From positions 1-61,662 of the forward strand of contig CAZCMX010000005.1 of NCBI GenBank assembly GCA_964499985.1: a stretch of 61,662 nt of DNA, read 5' to 3'. Shown piece by piece: positions 50,772 through 57,842 of the stretch. Origin of the DNA: UBA5734 sp964499985 (GTDB taxonomy: Bacteria > Bacillota > Clostridia > Saccharofermentanales > UBA5734). Numbering within the stretch: the first letter of the stretch is position 1; each line of letters starts with the position of its first letter. The translations under genes and the position numbers were made by a program. The notes under the pieces are model-generated. The model was not told where the DNA came from, ran no database searches, and saw only the letters and a list, made by a program, of their open reading frames with translations.

Positions 50772-51475
50772 AACCACTGAGCCTCCCGACCCGGACCGGG
50801 CCTCTCCGGCCCTGTCTGCACTGGCTCCGGCCCAGCCCGACCCGGACCGGGCCGCCCGGATTCGATCTGCCTGGCAAAGCCAGGGTGAGCCGGGCAGCTG
50901 ACCAGATGGTCGTTGACCAGTCCGGCAGCCTGCAGGAAGGCGTAGATAATCGTTGATCCAACGAACTTGAAACCGCGCTGGATGAGGTCCTTGCTCAGGC
51001 GGTCCGACAACTCGGTCCGGGCTGGTACTTCGGCTAAGACGACTGGGGTATGGATGACCGGCTGGCCGTCAACAAAGGACCATAAATAGGCGTCAAAACT
51101 GCCCCATTCGGCCTGGATCTGGAGAAAGGCGCGGGCATTCTGGATGGCTGCCCGGATTTTCAGCCGGTTGCGGATGATTCCGGCATTGCCGAGCAGCTCA
51201 GCCACCTTTTCCTCGCCAAATTCGGCAACCAGGGCGGGATCAAAGCCCGCAAAAGCCAGGCGGAAATTTTCACGCTTTCTCAGGATGGTCAGCCAGCTCA
51301 GGCCAGCCTGCATCCCTTCGAGAATCAATAGCTCGAATAAAGCCCGGTCATCGTGCAGGGGCTGACCCCATTCGAGATCGTGGTACTGGCGGTAAAGCGG
51401 ATCTGAAACCGCCCAGGAGCAGATCGCTGCGTCCTGGGCGGTGCTATCGGTCGTTTGGGACTGGTCACTGGTCAA
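50768..51475 (-). CDS. tag: DNA-3-methyladenine glycosylase I (TagI) with repeat-derived tail
   Basis: The 235-residue base-excision enzyme aligns with E. coli Tag: CSWAVSDPLYRQYHDLEWG near residue 19, FELLILEGMQAGLSWLTIL, GIIRNRLKI and GLVNDHLVSCPAHPG with the zinc ligands. It removes 3-methyladenine from DNA. The enzyme should end near residue 205; a further 30 residues rich in Gly, Pro, Arg and Glu are encoded by a GC-rich direct repeat, so the tail is probably an accident of repeat insertion before the stop. Confidence 0.92.
   Translation of the reverse strand: MTSDQSQTTDSTAQDAAICSWAVSDPLYRQYHDLEWGQPLHDDRALFELLILEGMQAGLSWLTILRKRENFRLAFAGFDPALVAEFGEEKVAELLGNAGIIRNRLKIRAAIQNARAFLQIQAEWGSFDAYLWSFVDGQPVIHTPVVLAEVPARTELSDRLSKDLIQRGFKFVGSTIIYAFLQAAGLVNDHLVSCPAHPGFARQIESGRPGPGRAGPEPVQTGPERPGPGREAQWL
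50788..50853. repeat. GC-rich direct repeat in the tag 3' end
   Basis: GACCCGGACCGGGCC occurs at 50788-50802 and again, identical, at 50839-50853. Each copy is itself partly palindromic (CCCGG/CCGGG). They encode the extra C-terminal tail of Tag. Confidence 0.75.
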
Positions 51476-51517
51476 GGCCTTGCCTCCTATAGGACATGCC
51501 GCTCAGGCATACCGCCC

Positions 51518-51665
51518 GGCCACACAGCCAAGGCCACACAGNNNNNNNNNNNNNNNNNNNNNNNNNNNNNNNNNNNNNNNNNNNNNNNNNNNNNNNNNNN
51601 NNNNNNNNNNNNNNNNNNNNNNNNNNNNNNNNNNNNNNNNNGGCCACACAGCCAAGGCCACACAG
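51518..51665. repeat. 14-bp tandem repeat flanking an assembly gap
   Basis: The unit GGCCACACAGCCAA plus the next ten bases forms an identical 24-base block on both sides of the gap (51518-51541 and 51642-51665), followed on the right by further diverged units. This is a tandem array whose copy number was not resolved. Confidence 0.85.
51542..51641. other. Assembly gap of 100 N inside the 14-bp repeat
   Basis: Exactly 100 N flanked on both sides by the same 24 bases of repeat. Confidence 0.98.
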
Positions 51666-51702
51666 AGCCAAGGCTACTCAGCCCGGCCGTCCTGTCTGCC
51701 GG

Positions 51703-52482
51703 TCAGTTTCTATCCAGGATGCGGTCCAGGAAGACTCGGGTCCGCTCCTGGCGCGGCGCATTGAAGATGACTTCGGGGCGGTCATCCTCGACGATCACGC
51801 CCTTGTCCATGAAGACCACCCGATTGCTGACTTCACGGGCGAACTGCATTTCATGCGTGACAACGAGCATGGTCAGGCCGGAGTTGGCCAGGTCTCGCAT
51901 GACCTTGAGGACTTCGCCGACCATTTCCGGATCGAGGGCTGAGGTGGGCTCGTCAAAGAGCAGGATCTCTGGCTCCATGGCCAGGGCGCGGGCGATGGCG
52001 GCCCGCTGCTTCTGGCCGCCGGAGAGCTGGCGCGGCTTGGCATTCATGAACTGGGCCATGCCAACCTTTTCCAGATAGGCCAGGGCTTTCTGGCGGGCTT
52101 CGTCGGGCTTGCGGCCCAGGACGCGGATCTGGCCGACCAGGCAATTGTCGAGCACATTCATATTGTTGAAGAGATTGAACTGCTGGAAGACCATGCCAAC
52201 ATGGGTCCGGTATTCGGAGACGCGGTGGTTGCCACGCAGGATGCTCTCGCCATGGTGCAGGATATCGCCGGAGGTCGGTGTCTCGAGCAGGTTGATGCAG
52301 CGCAGGAGGGTCGATTTGCCGGAACCTGACGAACCGATGATCGAGACGACTTCGCCCTTCTGGACATTGAAATCAATGTCGCGCAAGACTTCATTGGCGC
52401 CAAACTTCTTGCCGAGGTGGACAACCTCGATGATATTGCCAGCATCGCCTGTGAGCGGCTCTGCAAGCTGCCTGTCATTCAT
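51703..52482 (-). CDS. Amino-acid ABC transporter ATP-binding protein (system 2)
   Basis: The 259-residue ATPase has Walker A GSSGSGKSTLLRCINLLETP, signature LSGGQKQRAAIARAL and Walker B ILLFDEPTSALDPEM. It is a paralogue of the ATPase at 39989. The ATG at 52482 overlaps the permease stop by four bases; a GTG five codons upstream is an alternative. It is the last gene of a second binding protein-permease-ATPase operon. Confidence 0.92.
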   Translation of the reverse strand: MNDRQLAEPLTGDAGNIIEVVHLGKKFGANEVLRDIDFNVQKGEVVSIIGSSGSGKSTLLRCINLLETPTSGDILHHGESILRGNHRVSEYRTHVGMVFQQFNLFNNMNVLDNCLVGQIRVLGRKPDEARQKALAYLEKVGMAQFMNAKPRQLSGGQKQRAAIARALAMEPEILLFDEPTSALDPEMVGEVLKVMRDLANSGLTMLVVTHEMQFAREVSNRVVFMDKGVIVEDDRPEVIFNAPRQERTRVFLDRILDRN

Positions 52483-53327
52483 GCCTGGCCACCCCACTTT
52501 CCGCGCATGGCCAGGCTGCCATCGCCATGGCGGACATGGATCATGCCGTCTGGGGTGGTCTGCGAGCCCATGATGGTGTAATTATCCGGCCCATCAAGCT
52601 TTTTCTCCAAGAGGCGGAGCAGGCGGGTGACGGTGAAGGTCAGGATCAGGTAGATCACACTGGTGACAAAGAAGACTTCGAAATACCGAAGATAGGTGCC
52701 GGCAGCCGATTTGCTCATGAAGAACAATTCGGTTACGGAAATGACATTGAGCACGGAGGTGTCCTTGATATTGACCACCAGCTCATTGCCGGTCGCCGGC
52801 AGGATATTGCGGATCGCCTGGGGCAGGATCACATAGACCATGGTCTTCAAGTGGTTCATGCCGATCGCCTGTGCGGCCTCGGACTGGCCGCGGTCGATCG
52901 AGTCGATGCCGCCGCGGATGATTTCGGCCATATAAGCTCCGGTATTGATCGAGACGATCAGGATACCGGCCAGGATGGCGGAAAGGTTCCAGCCGAGCAG
53001 CTGCGAGGAACCATAGTACAGAACCATGGCCTGGACAATCATCGGGGTGCCGCGGAAAACCTCGATGTAGACGGTCAACAGGAACTGGGCAAATTTGACC
53101 AGGCCGCGGACAGGCAGGGGGGTGGATGGCTTGAGCGGGATCGTGCGGACAATGGCCACGAGCAGCCCGATCAAAAAGCCGGCCGCGGTGCCAGTGATGG
53201 CAATCAACAGTGTATTCCCGGCCCCGGTCAGGAAAAGGGTGCCATATTGCCGGATGACAAACAGCACCCAGGCCCAGAATGTTTCCGGCAGGGCGGCTAA
53301 GGCGAATCCTGTGGCTGCGGCTTCCAT
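52479..53327 (-). CDS. Amino-acid ABC transporter permease (system 2)
   Basis: The 282-residue protein has five or six helices and PAAT motifs FRGTPMIVQAMVLYYG, GGIDSIDRGQSEAAQAIGMN and YVILPQAIRNILPATGNE. Compared with system 1 it has a longer N-terminus and a 35-residue cytoplasmic tail (after KKLDGPDNY) rich in Gly and Met. It begins five bases after the binding-protein stop. Confidence 0.92.
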   Translation of the reverse strand: MEAAATGFALAALPETFWAWVLFVIRQYGTLFLTGAGNTLLIAITGTAAGFLIGLLVAIVRTIPLKPSTPLPVRGLVKFAQFLLTVYIEVFRGTPMIVQAMVLYYGSSQLLGWNLSAILAGILIVSINTGAYMAEIIRGGIDSIDRGQSEAAQAIGMNHLKTMVYVILPQAIRNILPATGNELVVNIKDTSVLNVISVTELFFMSKSAAGTYLRYFEVFFVTSVIYLILTFTVTRLLRLLEKKLDGPDNYTIMGSQTTPDGMIHVRHGDGSLAMRGKWGGQA

Positions 53328-53332
53328 GGTGC

Positions 53333-54163
53333 TTACTGGGTGACCGGCTGGGTCTTGATCGCGGTTTCCATCATGGTGTCACGCTGGTCCTGCGGGATTT
53401 CAGCCAAAGCGGCATTGATCGTCTTGACCAGGTCAGCGCTGCCTTTTTTGACGGCGACGGCGACGGCGACATTTTCATCGGCATAGGTGAAGCCCTGGCC
53501 GGCGGCAAATTCGACATAGGTCAGATCCGTATTGGCGGCGACGGCTGAAATGGCACCGGGCTTTTCCGAGACATAGCCATCGATCTTGCCCGAGGCCACT
53601 GCAACGATCATGGCCGGGAAATTGTCCATGGCCGTCTGCTTGTCGACGCCAGCGATCTGGTCAACCACCTCATAGTGGAAGGTATTGAGCTGGGCGGTGA
53701 TTTTGGCGCCACTCAAGTCTGCCAGCGACTTCGCTGCGGCAAACGGGCTGTCCTTCTTAACGACAACGACCAGGTCGGAGCGGTAGTAGGAATCGGAAAA
53801 ATCGACGGTGGCCTTGCGTTCCTCGGTCGGCGACATGCCAGCGATGATGGCGTCGATCTTGCCCGAGGTCAGGGCAGGAATCAGGCCGTCCCATTCCGTC
53901 TTGACGATGACCAGCTCTTTGCCGAGCTTGGCGGCGATTTTCTTGGCCACTTCAACGTCATAACCACCGGCATATTCGCTGGGGCTATTGCTGATCGAGA
54001 CCGCGCCATTGCTGGTGTCCGTCTGGGTCCAGTTGAAGGGGGCATAGTTGCATTCCAGGCCGACCTTGAATTGATTGCTTTCTTTCTTGGCACAGCCAGC
54101 AAGAAGGCTCAGGGACAGGACGCTGGCCAGGGCCAGTGCGACAAGTTTCTTGGCGTGACGCAT
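53333..54163 (-). CDS. Amino-acid ABC substrate-binding lipoprotein (system 2)
   Basis: The 276-residue protein has a lipoprotein signal ending in LSLLAGC (Cys near 24) and the SBP family 3 fold: VGLECNYAPFNWTQTD, GGYDVEVAKKIAAKLGKE, DGLIPALTSGKIDAIIAGMSPTEER (in part). GAGGAG precedes the ATG at 54163 on the minus strand and decides the start over one seven codons earlier. Binding-site residues resemble the arginine/polar amino-acid group, but the substrate is not certain. Confidence 0.92.
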   Translation of the reverse strand: MRHAKKLVALALASVLSLSLLAGCAKKESNQFKVGLECNYAPFNWTQTDTSNGAVSISNSPSEYAGGYDVEVAKKIAAKLGKELVIVKTEWDGLIPALTSGKIDAIIAGMSPTEERKATVDFSDSYYRSDLVVVVKKDSPFAAAKSLADLSGAKITAQLNTFHYEVVDQIAGVDKQTAMDNFPAMIVAVASGKIDGYVSEKPGAISAVAANTDLTYVEFAAGQGFTYADENVAVAVAVKKGSADLVKTINAALAEIPQDQRDTMMETAIKTQPVTQ

Positions 54164-54258
54164 ATCAGTTCTCCTCTGTTCCATGGGATGTGTCTATATG
54201 TGGGAAAAGCACTTTGGCAAAAAAGACAGGACTTGGCAAAGCCCAGCCTTGATTGACT

Positions 54259-54287
54259 ATTTTGAACTGCTCCTGAAAATCCGTCAA
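54259..54287 (-). promoter_or_regulatory. Possible promoter of amino-acid transporter system 2
   Basis: On the minus strand TTGACG and CAAAAT are 17 bases apart, about 95 bases before the binding-protein start. The same -10 CAAAAT with 17-base spacing is seen before the HPr-like gene. Confidence 0.45.
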
Positions 54288-54319
54288 CAAGAACTGGCAA
54301 AAATCCGGCTGAAATTGCT

Positions 54320-55054
54320 TTAAAATGGCCAGAATCTCTGGAAAACTGCAAAAAGGACGGGCACGAAAACCGCTGGCAGCAAATTGCCGATCGCGATTTT
54401 TTTCTCGGACAGGAAGTTGAAGCCAATGCCTGCGATCAGGACTGAGCCCACCAGGGACAGCTGACCGACCAGGGCATCACTCATATAGGGCTGGAGGGAT
54501 TTGGCCAGCAGGGTGATGGCCCCCTGGTAGATGCCCACGGAAAGCGCCGAGAGGAAGACCCCGCTGCCGAGGGTGGCTGTGAAAAAAATGGCCACCGTGC
54601 CGTCGAGGATCGATTTGGCATACAGGGTGGTGGCATTACCGGTCAGACCATCCTCGAGGGAGCCGAGAATGGCCATCGCGCCGACACAGTAGAGAATGGT
54701 TGCCGAGACAAAACCCTCGACAAAGGTGGAGTTCTGGCCATTGGCCCGGAACAGGCGCTGCAGCAGGCCGCCCAGGTTTTCCAGTCGCCGCTCGATATTG
54801 AGGGCGCCCCCCACCAGACTGCCGATGACCAGGGAGAGGATCATCAGCATGCCCTGGGTGCTGGTCAGGATATCCCCCTCCACCTTGAACATCTGCACCA
54901 GAGTGCCACTGATGCCGATAAAGAGGACGGCCAGGCCGATCCCCTGCAATGTGGTGCGCCGGATCCGTTCCGGCAGGCCGCCGCGGGCCAGGGTGCCCAG
55001 TCCGGCCCCCGCCACAATGGCGGCCATATTGACGAGTGTTCCTGCTCCAACCAT
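54320..55054 (-). CDS. DUF554 family membrane protein
   Basis: The 244-residue protein has six or seven helices and the DUF554 pattern: GAGTLVNMAAIVAGAGLGTL (in part), MLMILSLVIGSLVGGALNIE, FVSATILYCVGAMAILGSLEDGL and GNLLPAVFVPVLF. The family is thought to transport a small substrate, but this is unproven. AAGGAG eight bases before the ATG at 55054 sets the start; the frame upstream is antisense to the kinase gene. Confidence 0.87.
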   Translation of the reverse strand: MVGAGTLVNMAAIVAGAGLGTLARGGLPERIRRTTLQGIGLAVLFIGISGTLVQMFKVEGDILTSTQGMLMILSLVIGSLVGGALNIERRLENLGGLLQRLFRANGQNSTFVEGFVSATILYCVGAMAILGSLEDGLTGNATTLYAKSILDGTVAIFFTATLGSGVFLSALSVGIYQGAITLLAKSLQPYMSDALVGQLSLVGSVLIAGIGFNFLSEKKIAIGNLLPAVFVPVLFAVFQRFWPF

Positions 55055-55198
55055 GCTCGATCTCCTTAGGCCATGCGAAGTCCGTGTCACCGGACATACA
55101 GACAAATAATCAAAAATGATGATAACATAGGAAAAAACAAAAGACATACGGGTTAACCCCTGGATTTTGCCGATCTTGGCTGGACAGGAGATGATATC

Positions 55199-56197
55199 AT
55201 GGCGCAATTGGTCCATATGAGGATTCTCAGCATCGAGGACCTGGAGGAATCCCTGGGCGTGAACCGCTTCCGGGATTTTGTCCAGCATTCCGAAGAACGC
55301 TTCCAGAAGCAGCTGGCCAAGGTGGTCCGCCGCGTCACCGAAGATCTGGACATCCAGGCTGTTTTTGTTTCTGGCCCGACCTCGTCCGGCAAAACCACAT
55401 TCAGCCGGCGCCTTGCCGAGTCTGTGCGCGAGAGTGGCCGCCAGGCCAGAGTGGTTTCGCTGGATGACTATTATAAGGTGGACAGTGTCCGCTATGATGC
55501 CTGGGGCCGGCCGGACTTCGAAAGCCTCGATACCCTGGAGACGAGCCTGATGGCTGCCCAGCTGGCTGAATTGCTCGCAGGCAAATCCATCATCTTGCCC
55601 CGCTTTGATTTCGTGAGCCGGACCCGGACCATGCCAGACGAGAACCAGCTGACCCTGGGCCCCGGCGACCTCCTGATTGTGGAGGGCCTGCATGGCCTGC
55701 ATGATTCGATTGTCGGCCATTTGCCCCGCCAGGCCTGGCTGGGGGTCTTTATCATGCCCTGGTGCTCCCTGCTCGACGGCCGCCAGCTCCTGGGCAGCCG
55801 GGATCTGCGCATGCTGCGCCGCATCAGCCGTGATGTCGTCCACCGCGGCTCGACCGCCCTGTCGACCATCGACTACTGGCCGATGATCGACCAGACCGAG
55901 CAGCAGTTTTTCCCCCAGTACCTGAAGCAGGCCGATGTCTATATCAACTCCTGCCTGGACTATGAATTCTGCGTGGTGGCCCCCAAGGCATACCACCATA
56001 TCCTCAGCTCCCTGCAGCAATACGAGGACGACACCCTGCCAGCCTCGATCTATATCAGCCGGGACAACCGGGTTGGCTATGCCGACCTCGAATCCGCCAT
56101 CGCGGAAGCCCGCCACCTGGCTCTGGCCTGCGAGCATATCCCGATGATCGACCATGTCGAGATTCCAGCCCAGTCGATCCTGCACGAATTCATCTGA
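55199..56197 (+). CDS. Uridine kinase/phosphoribulokinase-like nucleoside kinase, short form
   Basis: The 332-residue protein has the P-loop GPTSSGKTTFSRRL near residue 60, then VVSLDDYYKV and IVEGLHGLHD, typical of the uridine kinase/PRK fold. Clostridial relatives are usually about 550 residues with an N-terminal TGS and ThrRS-like part; here only the kinase half is present, preceded by about 50 residues. It likely phosphorylates a nucleoside, but the substrate is not shown. AGGAG lies eight bases before the ATG. Confidence 0.85.
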   Translation: MAQLVHMRILSIEDLEESLGVNRFRDFVQHSEERFQKQLAKVVRRVTEDLDIQAVFVSGPTSSGKTTFSRRLAESVRESGRQARVVSLDDYYKVDSVRYDAWGRPDFESLDTLETSLMAAQLAELLAGKSIILPRFDFVSRTRTMPDENQLTLGPGDLLIVEGLHGLHDSIVGHLPRQAWLGVFIMPWCSLLDGRQLLGSRDLRMLRRISRDVVHRGSTALSTIDYWPMIDQTEQQFFPQYLKQADVYINSCLDYEFCVVAPKAYHHILSSLQQYEDDTLPASIYISRDNRVGYADLESAIAEARHLALACEHIPMIDHVEIPAQSILHEFI

Positions 56198-56203
56198 ACT
56201 TGC

Positions 56204-56231
56204 TTGACAAGTCCTTCCGGTCCGCTACTAT
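56204..56231 (+). promoter_or_regulatory. Promoter of metA
   Basis: Perfect TTGACA (56204-56209) and TACTAT (56226-56231) with a 16-base spacer. The leader is only about 55 bases, too short for a SAM riboswitch. Confidence 0.7.
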
Positions 56232-56292
56232 TTTTAGCAGGCAGCACCGATGACTCGGCTGTCCTGAACCCATCACCCAAAGGAGGTACGCC

Positions 56293-57222
56293 ATGCCGAT
56301 CAAAATTCCCAACGACCTGCCGGCGGCAGAGATTCTCGAGCAAGAGAGTGTCTTCGTCATGCGTGACGACCGTGCGTACACCCAGGATATCCGGCCCCTG
56401 AAAATCCTCCTGCTCAACCTGATGCCAACCAAGGTGGTCACCGAGACGCAGCTGTTGCGCCTGCTGAGTAATACGCCGCTGCAGATCGATGTCGATTTCC
56501 TGTACACCGCCAGCTACAATCCGAAAAACACCTCGACGGACCACCTGATCAAATTCTACGAGACCTTTGACCAGGTCCGCCATCGCCATTACGACGGCAT
56601 GATCATCACCGGGGCCCCAGTCGAGCAGATGTCGTTCGAAGAGGTGGCCTACTGGCCTGAGCTTTGCGAGATCATGGCCTGGAGCAAATCCCATGTCTAT
56701 TCAACCATGCACATCTGCTGGGGCGCCCAGGCGGGACTGTACTACCACTATGGCATCCCCAAGCATGACCTGCCGGCCAAGATGTTCGGGATTTTTGCCC
56801 ATAGCCGCAGCTGGACCCGGCCGGTCAAGCTGTTCCGTGGCCTCGATGATGTCTTCTACGTGCCGCATTCCCGCCATACGGAGATCCGCCGCAGTGACAT
56901 TGAACAGGTCAGCGACCTGCGCATCCTGTCCGAATCTGAAGAGTCCGGGGTCTATGCCGTTTCCGACATGAGCGGGCGGCAGATTTTCCTGACCGGTCAT
57001 GTCGAGTACGATCCCCTGACCCTCAAGTCCGAATACGACCGTGACCTGGGCCGTGGCCTGTCGATTGACCTGCCGCGGAATTATTTCCAGAACGATGATC
57101 CGGCCAAGCCGCCGATCATGCGCTGGCGCAGCTCGGCGTATCTGCTCTTTGCCAATTGGCTCAACTATTATGTCTACCAGGAGACCCCGTTCGATCTGGA
57201 TTCGATCCGCGCTGAGAACTGA
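56293..57222 (+). CDS. metA: Homoserine O-acetyltransferase (MetA family, acetyl-CoA type)
   Basis: The 309-residue enzyme activates homoserine for methionine synthesis. It has the catalytic Cys142 in MHICWGAQAG and the His236/Glu238 pair in LTGHVEYD. Residue 111, which controls acyl-donor choice, is Glu (GAPVEQMSFEEV) rather than the Gly of the succinyl-CoA enzymes, so acetyl-CoA is the expected donor. AAAGGAGG lies before the ATG. It has its own promoter and no downstream methionine genes here. Confidence 0.95.
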   Translation: MPIKIPNDLPAAEILEQESVFVMRDDRAYTQDIRPLKILLLNLMPTKVVTETQLLRLLSNTPLQIDVDFLYTASYNPKNTSTDHLIKFYETFDQVRHRHYDGMIITGAPVEQMSFEEVAYWPELCEIMAWSKSHVYSTMHICWGAQAGLYYHYGIPKHDLPAKMFGIFAHSRSWTRPVKLFRGLDDVFYVPHSRHTEIRRSDIEQVSDLRILSESEESGVYAVSDMSGRQIFLTGHVEYDPLTLKSEYDRDLGRGLSIDLPRNYFQNDDPAKPPIMRWRSSAYLLFANWLNYYVYQETPFDLDSIRAEN

Positions 57223-57382
57223 AAACGGACCTGGACGCCAGCCTCTGGCCCTTGCTGCGGCCCCGCGAAAGGGCATGTAACTTCAGTTACTGTGGAAATT
57301 ATGGGCATGCTCTACTATCGAGTCAAACAAGCAGTGCCGGTGGGACCGATTCACCACACCCCGGCTTATTAGGAGGAAACCA

Positions 57383-57700
57383 ATGACTGTTACCGTTCAG
57401 GCTAGTAATTTTGATGAAGTCGTCATGAAAAGCGACAAGCCCGTCTTGCTCGACTTCTGGGCTGTCTGGTGTGGTCCTTGCCGCATGGTCGCGCCGACCG
57501 TTGACAAACTTGCTCAGGAATATGCTGGCCGCGCCGTGATCGGTAAGGTCAATGTTGACGAACAGACCGAACTGGCCGAAAAATTCCGGGTCATGAGCAT
57601 CCCGACCCTCTATATCCTGAAAAATGGCCAGGTTGTCGAACGCCTGATCGGTGCCCGCCCCTATTCCGAGCTGGCCGCAGCGCTCGACAAGCACCTGTAA
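57383..57700 (+). CDS. trxA: Thioredoxin
   Basis: The 105-residue protein has the active site VWCGPCRM (CGPC near residue 31), the cis-proline segment MSIPTLYIL and KNGQVVERLIGARP. It reduces protein disulfides in the cytosol. AGGAGG lies seven bases before the ATG. It stands alone between metA and nnrE-nnrD with a terminator after it; no thioredoxin reductase gene is in view. Confidence 0.96.
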   Translation: MTVTVQASNFDEVVMKSDKPVLLDFWAVWCGPCRMVAPTVDKLAQEYAGRAVIGKVNVDEQTELAEKFRVMSIPTLYILKNGQVVERLIGARPYSELAAALDKHL

Positions 57701-57737
57701 GCGACCCGGATCAGCCACCCGAATCAAACCCGCCTGG

Positions 57738-57771
57738 AGCTGTCTCAAACTGCGAGACAGCTTCTTTTTTT
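57738..57771 (+). terminator. Terminator of trxA
   Basis: AGCTGTCTC (57738-57746) pairs with GAGACAGCT (57754-57762) around a seven-base loop, followed by TCTTTTTTT. Confidence 0.9.
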
Positions 57772-57842
57772 GAAACGCAGGGACTGGATTTACCGTATAA
57801 TAAGGTCAGCTGGAAAGAAATTTCCGGGATGGAGGCCGCCCG

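Noticed and set aside
49809..51665. CRISPR array
   Set aside because: The repeats are 13-14 bases, directly adjacent, with no unique spacers of constant length and no cas genes.
55055..56185. Upstream extension of the DUF554 frame
   Set aside because: The extension is antisense to the kinase gene; an AAGGAG site fixes the DUF554 start at 55054.
56232..56292. SAM riboswitch before metA
   Set aside because: The leader after the promoter is about 55 bases and lacks the conserved core and terminator.
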